Shown piece by piece: positions 9,377 to 18,700 of a stretch of 57,500 nt of DNA (its first letter is position 1; each line of letters starts with the position of its first letter). The stretch is from Prorocentrum cordatum. Taxonomy: Eukaryota; Sar; Dinophyceae; Prorocentrales; Prorocentraceae. The position numbers and the translations under genes are program-made. The notes below the pieces were generated by a model, which was not told the origin of the DNA, searched no databases, and saw only the letters and a program-made list of their open reading frames with translations. Location of the stretch: assembly GCA_963575745.1 (NCBI GenBank), contig CAUYUJ010006302.1:185984-243483 (forward strand), given 5' to 3'.

Positions 9377-10923
9377 GAATCCTGATTTTTTTTTTCGTGC
9401 TTGAGGAGTTGAAGGAAGGTAGTGACCGTGTGTCCTGCCATGGCTGTAGAGCGTTTGGCTCTTCCTCCTGTCTGTGTGTCCCGCATCATGATGTTGACCA
9501 TGCTTGCCAAGCTTCTGCGCAAGTACTTGTGGTAGTGCTTGGACACCTCGCTGTTGAGCAGGATCAGTCTGTAATACTCATTCCATGCCGCCTTATCCGC
9601 TGACTTGGCCAAGCTGATGCCAATGCCATGCTTGAATATAAGTGGCTCCTGCAGTAGTAGCCCCGCCTTGCACATAACTGGATGGTACAGTCGGGCAAGT
9701 GGTCCAGCACCCGCCTTGAGAATCCCAGCACTAACGCCGTCCGTGCCTGGTGCCGTACCCCACTTTCCACTGCTGAAGCTATGCTGTAGCCATGGGAGCG
9801 GCGGGATCTGGTCTAAATCCAGCTCCGTATGCATCGCTGCGGTGTTGACTTCCGTGTTGTAGCGGTCCTTTATCTCTCTGGTGCTGAATAGTGTGGCATC
9901 TTCCTGCTTGGCAAAGTGCACCAGACGACTCCGAGCAACTTTCTCATCTTCATCGAGAACCTCTCCAGCCTCATCCTCGTTGTAAGGCGCTGGGCCTCCT
10001 GCTGGTGAACGTCTCGAACTTCGTGTTGGAATCCTCCCGCCATAGCGTAGGAGTGTTCTGGTTGCTGCTCCTTCCTGCTTGCTGTCGTGGTTGGCGATGC
10101 TGCCTTGGAGTTCGTTGGCTATTTTTTCCAAGTGTGCTGCTCGGTCTTGTCGCAATAGCTTCGTTAGTACTGGCTTGGTGTGTGACAAGAATAATCGGGC
10201 TCCTGTTGATAGCTCTCCTCCGCTGTCATCGTCGTATAGGTCCAAGATCATATACAACTGTCTTGCTTCTTTAAACCAGGCGTCTTGCTCGGTGGCCTTG
10301 GTCAGTTCATCTTTCGCGGAGTACTTCTTCAGGTTGTCCCAAGCTTTGATATCCGACGTGGCCGTGGCATTCCTCAGCGCCCGCGTGACGAACCTGCGGT
10401 ACCTGACCAACTTCATCGTTGTCCGTGTAATATATGGCTGCCTTGGGGTGAGTGTGTCTGGCTTAAAGATCGCTCCTGCAATACTGACCACAGCACCATT
10501 TATTTCGTCCATCTGCTTGTTGGCATCCGTTTCCCACCTGTGCAGTGGGAGGGTACTTAGTTGGTCGCAGGAGATCTGTTGTCGTTGACAATCTTGTAAC
10601 TTGACCCTGTCAATCCTTCTCTGGCTTGTGGAACTTCTTCGCGGCTCAACAAGTAGACTCGTTCTCGCTATGACAGGTACATGATCTTTAGCGATGGTGC
10701 CCGTGTCGAAGTCCTGCAAGGTTTCAACGCTGGTTGTGCCTTGCAGATACTGCTTGCTCGTGGCGATGTAGTCGATACGTTTCTCACGACCTCCATCTGT
10801 TGTGTACGTAGCTTTGTCCTGATGATCAATGATTGTGTTCAATAAGTGCACTTTGTAAATACTTGCAAATTCCCTGATGAGTTCAGCATTGTCATCATCC
10901 TTGTCCTCGAACTTGTGGACCAA
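9364..10923 (-). CDS. LINE endonuclease C-terminal half plus reverse transcriptase N-terminal region
   Basis: 519 residues. The first 90 carry the end of an AP-type endonuclease: GGREKRIDYIATS (substrate-loop and DY motif) and KDHVPVIARTS (the catalytic SDH-like triplet, here KDH). The rest leads into reverse transcriptase: SSGKWGTAPGTDGVSAGILK and WNEYYRLILLNSEVSKHYHK match the blocks that precede motif A. The frame ends (HEKKNQDSCIS) at an A10 run. A one-base change in that run would continue directly into motif A of the next frame. Upstream it is in the same frame as the endonuclease N-terminal half, separated only by TAA at 11023-11025. The tabulated start is not an ATG and is probably not a true start. 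Confidence 0.8.
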   Translation of the reverse strand: MVHKFEDKDDDNAELIREFASIYKVHLLNTIIDHQDKATYTTDGGREKRIDYIATSKQYLQGTTSVETLQDFDTGTIAKDHVPVIARTSLLVEPRRSSTSQRRIDRVKLQDCQRQQISCDQLSTLPLHRWETDANKQMDEINGAVVSIAGAIFKPDTLTPRQPYITRTTMKLVRYRRFVTRALRNATATSDIKAWDNLKKYSAKDELTKATEQDAWFKEARQLYMILDLYDDDSGGELSTGARLFLSHTKPVLTKLLRQDRAAHLEKIANELQGSIANHDSKQEGAATRTLLRYGGRIPTRSSRRSPAGGPAPYNEDEAGEVLDEDEKVARSRLVHFAKQEDATLFSTREIKDRYNTEVNTAAMHTELDLDQIPPLPWLQHSFSSGKWGTAPGTDGVSAGILKAGAGPLARLYHPVMCKAGLLLQEPLIFKHGIGISLAKSADKAAWNEYYRLILLNSEVSKHYHKYLRRSLASMVNIMMRDTQTGGRAKRSTAMAGHTVTTFLQLLKHEKKNQDSCIS

Positions 10924-11022
10924 TCCCCCTACTCCTGGGGAGGGTATGCTCGAAAATGTTGCATTTGCATCTGCGAAAATAATAGTTGGCGGCCGCTTCT
11001 GGCTAAGTTGCCAGAGCTGCTT

Positions 11023-11580
11023 TTACCATTTGACACGTTCTGCATGCTTGGACCCTTTATCGTGATGTGGAACATGCCATACATGGATCGTCTCGTGCAC
11101 TATGGGTGTTCTTATACATGCGATTAGTAGCCTTTCCGACCGATGGATAATCCGTATATGTTTCTTCTCGAAGAAGTGCTCCTTCTGCTGACTGGTGGCG
11201 TATGGCACATCATAGCTGACCAATAATGATACCCCAAGCTTCTCCTGCTTGGAGCTGGTCTGTCGGGAGTTGAACTGCATATAACCATCTCCACTGGTAT
11301 ATTCCTCCGTGAAGGTGGTCTCCTGGATTCCAGCGATCTGTACCCCTTCATCTCGCAATTGGAGTCGCATTAACTGACCTCGCTGGTGCTTGATGTGTTT
11401 CGTAACGGCGCCTCGACTCTCCCTGGTCGCAAAGGTCATCTGTTCCTTGTCGTCTACGATGGTCCTCTGAGCGTTGTGCGTAGCCAGGTTCAAGTTCAAT
11501 GTCGTCTTGGCTTTGAGGGTAACCTTTGCTGGTTGCTCAGTAGCAGTAGGAGCGGGCTTGACAGGTAAGGGGGCTCTTTC
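11023..11580 (-). CDS. LINE AP-type endonuclease, N-terminal half
   Basis: The reading frame runs from a Pro-rich linker (APLPVKPAPTATEQP) into LATHNAQRT and then LRDEGVQIAGIQETTF, the Asn- and Glu-containing metal-binding motifs of the exonuclease-endonuclease-phosphatase family. IHVWHVPHHDKGS corresponds to the central NVYAPH-type strand. TAA at 11023-11025 interrupts it. The same frame immediately resumes and encodes PPTIIFADANAT, matching the GDFNA-type motif. The endonuclease is therefore complete in sequence apart from a single nonsense codon. Target nicking for reverse transcription is the family role. Confidence 0.8.
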   Translation of the reverse strand, partial: ERAPLPVKPAPTATEQPAKVTLKAKTTLNLNLATHNAQRTIVDDKEQMTFATRESRGAVTKHIKHQRGQLMRLQLRDEGVQIAGIQETTFTEEYTSGDGYMQFNSRQTSSKQEKLGVSLLVSYDVPYATSQQKEHFFEKKHIRIIHRSERLLIACIRTPIVHETIHVWHVPHHDKGSKHAERVKW

Positions 11581-13195
11581 GGATAACCACTTCCTTCTCC
11601 GCCTGCATGAGTTGGTATGAAAAACTCAGTCCATCTCCGTTTGCTGTGGGATATGCTCGACCATCCTGAAAATTGGTGTCACGTAGAAAACTCCAGTGCA
11701 TGTGTTTCGTGACCTTGAGTTCCTCAATGATGGCCATGGGGAGCAGGCAGTCCACTTCGAGGTCGATGACCACATCAGATGTTGTCAAGTACTTCTTTGT
11801 GTGGTACCTGGCAATAGAATCGCAAAGTTCGTTCCAAGGTTGTCCAACATGACCTTTTACATGTTCGACCGTAGTATGCCTCGCTTTTCGCACTGAATCG
11901 TATGTGCTTATTGCTAGAATGGAAATGGGATCGTCCCTGGACGTAGCTCTTGTAATAATGTCAACGGCTCCTTGCGAATCTGTTAGAATGGTAGTGTCTG
12001 TGGTGTCCTCAAGTTGGCATGCCAGCATCAGCGCCCAAATGATAGCTACCAGTTCTGCCTGCGTGGAGTCCAGGAGAGTGTAGTCGATGTCCAGGGAGGT
12101 ACTTTCTTTAATAATGTGTCCAATCTGTCCATGGAAATGGAAACTCTCTGCACTCTGTGAGACACGCGCCAAAGCCCAGCTGGATGCTTCCTTGATCTTC
12201 GGTACCGATGCGTCCGTGTAGATGAAATAGTGTGTGGGGTCCACCTCGGTAAACTTGGTTAAGGTGACAGCTGCTTGGGCGAACTCATGTACATCTGCAC
12301 CCTCTGGGATTTCCTGCAGGATGATCCACTTGTCCTTGCCCTCCAGGCGCTTGGTGATTGGTTCTGGGATCTGTGCCTCGCACTTCAAGGTCAGTGCCAG
12401 TGTCATGTCCTCTTTGTGTAGCTGCGATTGCGTACTGTCCTCTACCTGCTTAACAAACCTCGCTCGAGCATCTGTGATGAGCTTGGTCTGCTTGGTGTCG
12501 AGAGCCTGCGTGGTTTGCCCGACGCTGGCTGTTGTAGATAGTGTGCGCTGCTCTGCGTACTCGAGGGATTGGTACTTCTCGAGCTTCTGCCGCCTCTCCT
12601 CCTGGTCGAGCCACGATGGGGGGTTCCAGGACGGCGGCAGGGACGAGCTGCGACTTGATGAAAAGAAGGGTCCTAAATCTACCTGCGCACATCTGGCACC
12701 CTCAACTGGAAACCCAAACTCAGGAGGGTGTGGCGCGGCTAGTACATCAGCTCCACGTCCAGTAGCGTCCGAAGAGCTCGTGGTGGGAGCCGATGCCGAT
12801 GGTGAAGACGTCGTAGAGGCTAGGGGAGTCTGTCGTACAGCAGATATGAGGCCTGCTGGGTGCCTGTCTTGACAGCCACGTCCCTGGTATTGTGCTGGAG
12901 ACTTCTCGGCATTCCGTAGAGCTGCGGGTGATGCTTCACGCAGGTACGAGATACTGCTTCCAGTTTTTGAATTATAATACATGCATTCAGTAGGTCCAAA
13001 ATGGACCTGCTTAGCGGGCCGAGCTGCTCCTGATGGCCGCCGCGTTGGCGGACCTGCCGAAGGGCAGCATCGACCTCCTGGCAATCTGCCTGGGCTGCGG
13101 TCCTCCGCTGCTGCCGCTGTCTTCCTCGTAGCTTCGAAACGAACCAAATCGAGGTAAGGAAGATCCACGTTGACCAGGGCGGACTGGGCTATCAC
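11537..13195 (-). CDS. LINE RNase H domain protein
   Basis: 552 residues without a convincing ATG start; the first Met is residue 72, near 12982. The frame overlaps the end of ORF1 by 185 bases in another frame, so it may be expressed by frameshift or may be a displaced part of one polyprotein. Residues 322-467 form an RNase H type I domain: IYTDAS (Asp328), STQAELVAIIWAL (Glu381), ILTDSQGAVD (Asp406), and VKGHVGQPWNELCDSIA (His449 and Asp459). All four acidic residues and the His are present. The N-terminal 300 residues are low-complexity linker with a coiled-coil-like stretch near 195-270. The frame ends at 11537, just after a C5 run where one indel would join it to the endonuclease. Confidence 0.8.
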   Translation of the reverse strand: MIAQSALVNVDLPYLDLVRFEATRKTAAAAEDRSPGRLPGGRCCPSAGPPTRRPSGAARPAKQVHFGPTECMYYNSKTGSSISYLREASPAALRNAEKSPAQYQGRGCQDRHPAGLISAVRQTPLASTTSSPSASAPTTSSSDATGRGADVLAAPHPPEFGFPVEGARCAQVDLGPFFSSSRSSSLPPSWNPPSWLDQEERRQKLEKYQSLEYAEQRTLSTTASVGQTTQALDTKQTKLITDARARFVKQVEDSTQSQLHKEDMTLALTLKCEAQIPEPITKRLEGKDKWIILQEIPEGADVHEFAQAAVTLTKFTEVDPTHYFIYTDASVPKIKEASSWALARVSQSAESFHFHGQIGHIIKESTSLDIDYTLLDSTQAELVAIIWALMLACQLEDTTDTTILTDSQGAVDIITRATSRDDPISILAISTYDSVRKARHTTVEHVKGHVGQPWNELCDSIARYHTKKYLTTSDVVIDLEVDCLLPMAIIEELKVTKHMHWSFLRDTNFQDGRAYPTANGDGLSFSYQLMQAEKEVVIRKSPLTCQARSYCY

Positions 13196-15197
13196 CTTGC
13201 GCGATGTCGTAGTGCTGGGTGCCCTGCTGGTCGCGGCTCCTGCCTTCTTCTTCTCCTTTTCTTGAAGGGGAACGAGTCTCGGTGCGGAGGTCCCTCGGCG
13301 TGAACGGTTCAGTCGGGCTGATCTCTTCTTGCTTGTCAGGTTGAGCTGGTGACGCCACTTCCGTGGGTGTGCAGCATGGCGAAGGCTGCTCCGTTGGAAT
13401 AGATGATGACTCGTCCAGGTTCCTCATCCTGAGGGCTGCTGCATACTGCTCTTGATCTGCATGGGCACTGAGGAGGGGACCCACCTCCCAAGCTGCCGCT
13501 GGTAACTCTGGTGCCACTGGCGTGTGCACTGGTGCTGGTACGTGCCGATGATCGTGCCCTTGCGTGCGTTGACTGTTCTCTGCGAGCATGGCCTCGGCTT
13601 CCTCCTTGATGACCTTACGTACCATCTGGTCGGTCACCTCTTGAGCCTCGTACAAGGTGCGCTCCTCAACTCGCTTGGCCTGCACTTCGTCCCAGTTTTC
13701 GGCCTCTAAGTCATGATTGTCGTCTGGCACTGGCTGCTGGGTCGCGGTGTCACCTTGTAACGTGGTCCTTTGTGGATTCTCCTCCTTGCGGTCTCCTCTG
13801 ACTTGGAGTGGGTCTTGTTGATCTGCTCGCTGGGCTGCTTGTTGCACTGCATGGTGTACTGCTTGCTGCTCTTGCTGCTGTATCACGGCGTTGGCGGCTG
13901 CTTGCTGCTGAGCTTGAAATGCTGCATGTCGAGCTGCGACCTCTGCTGCCCCTGTGTCGACGATTGGCAGTTGTCCGACTGCTGCTGCTGCTGCATGCGC
14001 TTGTGCCGCCGCCGCCGCGCTCTGCTGCAGCCATTTTTTGTGGTCGATAACCTGCTGTCGCTCTTGCGTGCCAAAGTAGTCCTCTGTTTGCGTTGTAGGT
14101 GAAGGTTGGTGTGCCGCTGCTTCTGACTCTGCACCTTCTGCCGCAATCTGACTCTTCATCTTTTCCTGCTGGTCGGTCATCCTGTCGATGTAGAACTGCT
14201 GGTACACGGCTTGTTGTTCATAGAATGCCTTTGCTGCTTGTGACTCAGCCTGTACATCTCGAAGCTGCGCTTGCAATTTGCCATTTTCAACTGACTGCTG
14301 GGCCACCATTTGCATCAACTGCTGAATCTGTTCTATGTGTCCATCTTTATGTGGTGTCTCTGCGACGTTTGGGCAATATCCTGAGCTCGCTGGCGGCATA
14401 CCTCCTGCTGGGAACATTCGTCGCTGTGGGATCTGTCTGGGCCTTCCCAGCCTTGGTTCTGCTTGCATAACTTCATCTTCCAAATCGTTCTCCTGTTCGT
14501 CGTCCATTTCTCCTTCAGCTTCTTCCTCCTCTCCATCCCTGTCGTGGATAGCAACCACCAAGGCTTCATGGGCCCTGTCGATCTGGTACTGTAAGTCGTC
14601 CATCTCTTCATTGATTTTCTTGGACTGCTTGGCCTTCAATCTGTACTGCTCCTTCAAGGCTTCGTGGTGCTTTCTGTGGCCCTCAACTCGAGCTGCTGCT
14701 GGACGCATTATGTCTATAATGTACTTCGTGACTGAAATCTTGAACTCTGTCTCCTTCACGTCCAGCTGTGCCTTCTTTCCTGATAGCGCCGCCATGCCGA
14801 GCTGGGATTGCTTGGCATATATTCGGTACCGAAATGCCCTTGATGCACTCTGCTCTGTGGGTGGTTCCTCAAAATCTTTTGATGATCTCGCTTCCTCTGG
14901 TGTGGCTATCGGGACCGCGTCGATCATCTTCTGCAACTCGGCTGAACGCTTGGGTGGTGCTTTTTCTTTGTCTGTCTTGCGTCTGCTGCTCCTGGGTGTG
15001 TGCTGTCTCTGCCCTGCTTGTCCCTTTGTCCAGCATGAGCACCTGTCACATGACCATGGGTTTGACAAACCACACGTACTGCACTTCCATCTACCTTCAT
15101 GCCGTCCACCCAGTAAATCACGCTGCCCTCGCGTTTGTGAATGCTGTCTCTGCCTTCTGGAGTTGGAACGCTGACGCTGTTCTCCATGACTGGCCAT
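13011..15197 (-). CDS. LINE ORF1: zinc finger and coiled-coil protein
   Basis: The first in-frame ATG is at 15197 (MASHGEQRQ); the frame itself is open further upstream. About residues 37-55 form a RanBP2-like Cys4 motif, WKCSTCGLSNPWSCDRC. Long helical, Gln/Glu/Ala-rich stretches follow: near residues 160-240 (EALKEQYRLKAKQSKKINEE), about 280-400, and an Ala/Gln-rich block around 420-480. These are typical of coiled coils. The C-terminus is Ser/Pro/Arg-rich. It is the first ORF of the element and probably an RNA-binding Gag-like protein. It overlaps the RNase H frame by 185 bases. Confidence 0.7.
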   Translation of the reverse strand: MASHGEQRQRSNSRRQRQHSQTRGQRDLLGGRHEGRWKCSTCGLSNPWSCDRCSCWTKGQAGQRQHTPRSSRRKTDKEKAPPKRSAELQKMIDAVPIATPEEARSSKDFEEPPTEQSASRAFRYRIYAKQSQLGMAALSGKKAQLDVKETEFKISVTKYIIDIMRPAAARVEGHRKHHEALKEQYRLKAKQSKKINEEMDDLQYQIDRAHEALVVAIHDRDGEEEEAEGEMDDEQENDLEDEVMQAEPRLGRPRQIPQRRMFPAGGMPPASSGYCPNVAETPHKDGHIEQIQQLMQMVAQQSVENGKLQAQLRDVQAESQAAKAFYEQQAVYQQFYIDRMTDQQEKMKSQIAAEGAESEAAAHQPSPTTQTEDYFGTQERQQVIDHKKWLQQSAAAAAQAHAAAAAVGQLPIVDTGAAEVAARHAAFQAQQQAAANAVIQQQEQQAVHHAVQQAAQRADQQDPLQVRGDRKEENPQRTTLQGDTATQQPVPDDNHDLEAENWDEVQAKRVEERTLYEAQEVTDQMVRKVIKEEAEAMLAENSQRTQGHDHRHVPAPVHTPVAPELPAAAWEVGPLLSAHADQEQYAAALRMRNLDESSSIPTEQPSPCCTPTEVASPAQPDKQEEISPTEPFTPRDLRTETRSPSRKGEEEGRSRDQQGTQHYDIAQGDSPVRPGQRGSSLPRFGSFRSYEEDSGSSGGPQPRQIARRSMLPFGRSANAAAIRSSSAR

Positions 15198-15529
15198 TGC
15201 TGAATGATGTTGTCGTAGCAGTAGCGCTGCTTTGTGCAATCGTAGGATAACTCTGGCTGCTGCCCTTGTCCGTCTCGACCTCCTATGCCAGGCTGGCGAC
15301 CTTGGTCGCTTGATACTGCCTGCTGCTGGCACTCCAGGCCCACTATTCCACCAAGAAGTCAATAATACTGCAGGTGGTGGTGCACTTGACCTCGCCAGGG
15401 GAGGCTGGGTGCTGGACGCGGGTTGGGGTTCCCCGCGACTATGGCTGCGGGCCGCGGGCGCGCGTGGCGCCGCGCTTGGGCGCGGCCGCGGGTCCTGGGC
15501 TGCCTGCCCGGCCTTCGGGCCTTGGCGCC

Positions 15530-15956
15530 TCTCCTCCTCCTCCTCCTCCTCCTCCTCCTCCTCCTCCCCCTCCTCCTCCCCCCCTCCCCCCTGCGCCTCC
15601 TCCTCCGAGGCGGGGCACCCCCTCCGAGGCGAGCGGGCCCCGGCGGCGGCAGGGCGCCGCCGCGCCGCAGCTGCCGCCGCAGCCGCCGCAGCCCCAGCCG
15701 CTGGCGCCCCGGCAGGGCCTCGCGCGGTCCGCTTCGGTGCGATCCGATCCTCTCGGGGGCGTCCAAGAGGAGGTGGAGGAGAAGGAGGAGGAGGAGGAGG
15801 AGGAGGAGGAGGAGGAGGAGGAGGAGGAGGCGGAGGAGGAGGAGGGGGAGGAGGAGGAGGAGGAGGAGGAGGAGGAGGAGGGGGAGGAGGAGGAGGAGGA
15901 GGAGGAGGAGGAGGGGGAGGAGGAGGAGGAGGAGGAGGAGGAGGAGGAGGAGGCGG
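15530..15956. repeat. CTC tract followed by GAG tract
   Basis: (CTC)n at about 15530-15610 and (GAG)n at about 15766-15953, separated by 150 bases of GCC-rich sequence. The two tracts are complementary, so the segment could form a long imperfect hairpin. It abuts the 5' end of the LINE. Confidence 0.85.
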
Positions 15957-17429
15957 ATGTTTTGCAGTGCGCCGCTAAGTCCCAGGCTCCAAGGGCAGAA
16001 AACCTGCCAGGGACTGGCCGCTAGGGCAGAACATTTATGCAGCAGCCCAAGATGCGGCGGTCTTCGCCGGAGGAAGGCCTTTACAAATCCTTAGCAAAAC
16101 GTCCAACTGCGCCTTGATTACAGCATGCTGTCCGTGCGCGACGGCAGGACACGGACCCCTGAAGAAAGCACCGGGAGACCTGTTGGCCCAAGGCCCGCAC
16201 TCGCCAGAAAAGAACAAGGATGACCTACGCCACAGCACGTGCGTGGGATGCACAGGCTATTCGGAAATCCAACGGGAAGCTCGAATTGGCTCGGGGTCCA
16301 AGCGAAGGGACCGCCACAGGGACTCGTCTCGAGGCGGAAATTGCATGCCTGGACGGGTCCAATTTCTAAAGACCTTCCCCCCTCCCCGGCCTCGCGCACA
16401 CGCTCACGCACACACATCCCCGCCCCTCCCTCCAAGGTGGCGGGGGCAAATGGAAGCAAGGCGAGCGCGGAGAGAGGGGGCGGTGTCTTTGCAAGACCAC
16501 ACGCCTTCACACAGCGACCAGTGGTGCGAGCTGGGCCGAACACCTGACTCGATCCACCCGCGGCGCCTCGGCACCAGGTCCATGGGCTGCGGATTGCAAA
16601 AAGGATTGCAAAAAACCCTGGATTGCAAAAAAACCCTGGATTTTTTTTTTTTTTTTTTTTGCAATCCTTCGCGCAAGCGTCGGTCTGGCTCCACCCGCGG
16701 AGCGGCACAGGGATGACCGATTGCACGCCTTGCGCTCAAGAGTTGCACACGCCTGCCGAACTACGTTCTTATGACGGCGGGCAACAGCCGCTGGAGCCTG
16801 GGCGCATTCAATAACTGCATGGGCCCAGTTTACCGCCCTCGCAGACACGTGCACATCTCGGGGAGTCTTCGGGCAAGCGAGAAGGAGCATGAGAGAGAGG
16901 CGAGGGGAGGCAGGCCGAGAGTCGAGCAGCTCCCAGAGCTCCTCACCACAGGCCTGGTTCGGCAGCTTGGCAGAATGGACCTGGCCTGGAATGAGCGCCT
17001 TCACTGAGTTATGATGATTACTGACCACGTGCAGATCTTGAGAAGGGTCGACAAGCCTCATACGTACACTCAACGATGGCCGCTGGCTCTGCACGTGGAA
17101 CGGTCTGCCTCTCAGAATCTAAACCTCCGGGACCGCACAATCCCAGTCAACATCAGACCCTGGGACCATCTTGACGGATGAGAAAGCGACAGGCCTGAGC
17201 ACAGGCAGCTTAGAGAAAACGGCCTCCCGACCCATCGGCGCCGTACAATCCCCCGGGTAGCGATCCAGGCACGAGGGGCCCAGGCACGTGGACGCCACGG
17301 AGCAACCTCGAATCGGGCAGGGGCGGCAACCGAAACCAGCAGAGGGGAATAAGCCCCCGGACGCAAACGCATGGGAAGTTTCCGCTGTTGGATCTTAGGG
17401 GATGACAAGGGGGGGGATACTATCGTGGG
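15957..17429. other. No gene seen; one A/T hairpin
   Basis: Open frames are short, overlap on both strands and lack domains. The only notable structure is at 16601-16670. There GGATTGCAAAAA occurs three times in direct order, followed by a T20 run and the inverted TTTGCAATCC. Otherwise ordinary GC-rich sequence. Confidence 0.45.
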
Positions 17430-17525
17430 GGCCATGATGTCTCCCCAGATTTCGTGGCGCCCCTTCTTCTTTCAATGCGTCCCCAGCCTCCACCCCCTGG
17501 GCCGCGCACGTGCCGCCGACCATGA
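17430..17525. repeat. Dispersed repeat family G, copy 1
   Basis: Shares GGGCCGCGCACGTGCC, GACCATGATTTGC and CCCAGATTTCGTGG-like blocks with 18541-18700, 35850-36005 and 37840-37990. No terminal inverted repeats were recognised. A CTC tract starts 15 bases downstream. Confidence 0.55.
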
Positions 17526-17539
17526 TTTGCGTCCCCCCT

Positions 17540-17582
17540 CTCCTCCTCCATCTCCTCTTCCTCCTCCTCCTCCTCCTCCTCT

Positions 17583-17614
<32 letters not shown>

Positions 17615-17625
17615 CTTTTCTCATG
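17540..17625. repeat. CTC/CTT microsatellite
   Basis: (CTC)n with CTT interruptions. Confidence 0.85.
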
Positions 17626-17732
17626 ACAAAGCTTCCCTCTCGCACCCTGATGCCAGATGTTAGAGCGGGCTGGGCGTTTCGCCTGAGATTTCCTCATCAT
17701 TTATGACCTTGAAGCTTAAACAATCACAGCAG

Positions 17733-18190
17733 TTTCACAGATGGATGGCGGGTGGTTTTCAAAATGTGGCTATCGCCTCAGCGTCGGCGCACATTCGTTT
17801 CAACCATGTGCAAGACTTTCACGGATTGAGGGCGAGTGGTTTTTCAAAATGTGGTTCTCGCCATATCTTACCACACATTCGTTTTAAACATTTGCAAGAG
17901 TTTCATGGGTTATCTTTTTCAAAATGGTGTTATCGTCTTGGCGCCGCGTACATTAGTTTTTCAATCTGCAGGGGCTTCACGGATTTCCATGATCAGCCTA
18001 CCAGAAGTTGTGTTTTGGAAGGATTCAGGATTATGAGGGTGCACGCACCAGTTACACTGATTCGCGGTGTTGAAATCGCAGGAGTGTCGTTCTGGCACGA
18101 TTCGGGATCTTCAAAGCGCCACACTCGAAATTTATCCGCGACGTTGGAATCCCGATGACAATGTTTTGGCATGTTTCAGGGTCTGCAGAC
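17733..18190. repeat. Two consecutive diverged tandem arrays (about 84 bp and about 75 bp)
   Basis: At 17733, 17817, 17900 and 17972 the phrase TTTCACGGATTG/TTTCATGGG recurs, with TTTTCAAAATGTGGTTATCG and ACATTCGTTTTAAAC inside each unit. From 18005 a different unit with GTTTTGGAAGGATTCAGG-like phrases recurs at about 18006, 18082 and 18156. Units are strongly diverged, so the arrays are old or under weak constraint. Confidence 0.6.
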
Positions 18191-18306
18191 GGTTGTCTTC
18201 CAAGGAAGCAGTTCTCCGAGCGGAGATGACCCATTGTAGGGGCGTACGAGGAGGGACCTTGGGGGGAGGGCTTATTCCAGCATCGTTGATGATTGTTGGG
18301 TTTACA

Positions 18307-18425
18307 TTGGTCCTCCTCCCCCTCCTCCTCCCCCCCCTCCTCCTCCTCCTCCTCCTCCTCCTCCTCCTCCTCCTCCTCCTCGTCCTCCTCCTCCTCCTCC
18401 TCTTCATCCTCCTCCTCCTCCTACT
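18307..18425. repeat. CTC microsatellite
   Basis: (CTC)n, about 115 bases, with CCC, GTC and TTC interruptions. Confidence 0.9.
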
Positions 18426-18429
18426 CTCA

Positions 18430-18530
18430 AGCGGCGGCGCGAGCGCGCGAAGCCGCGCGTCGCGTGTCGAAGGGCGCGAGGGCGCGAGGGCGCGAAGCCG
18501 CGCGTCGCGTGTCGCGCGATTCGCGGGCGG
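18430..18530. repeat. CG-rich direct repeat
   Basis: GCGCGAAGCCGCGCGTCGCG followed by TGTCG occurs twice about 44 bp apart, with short GGGCGCGA repeats between. Extremely CpG-rich. Confidence 0.6.
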
Positions 18531-18540
18531 CCCATACAGG

Positions 18541-18700
18541 GGTGATGATTCGGGGGATGGCTGGATATCATGGCCGGGGCCATGATGCCCAGAGTTCTGG
18601 CCCCCCTCTTCTTGCCTCGATGCGTCTCTAGCCCCGCCCCCTGGGCCGCGCATGTGCCTCGGGCCAGGCTTCGCGACCCCCCCTCTATTGAACGCCTCCC
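18541..18700. repeat. Dispersed repeat family G, copy 2
   Basis: Contains CCTGGGCCGCGCATGTGCC and CTTCTTGCCTCGATGCGTC, matching copy 1 and the copies at 35850 and 37840. Directly follows a CTC tract. Confidence 0.5.

Larger units (their letters stand above)
6440..15365 (-). mobile_element. Non-LTR (LINE) retroelement, nearly full length, degenerate
   Basis: One element read right to left: ORF1 (15197-13011), RNase H region (13195-11537), AP endonuclease (about 11600-10650), reverse transcriptase (about 9900-8600), two zinc fingers (about 7920-7740), methyltransferase-like domain (about 7384-6767) and a short 3' region. The pieces occupy three frames. They join at a C5 run (about 11569-11573), an in-frame TAA (11023-11025) and an A10 run (about 9386-9395). 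The order RNase H before endonuclease is unlike the I-clade arrangement, where RNase H follows the reverse transcriptase. Outer limits are approximate, and no target-site duplication was identified. Confidence 0.85.
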
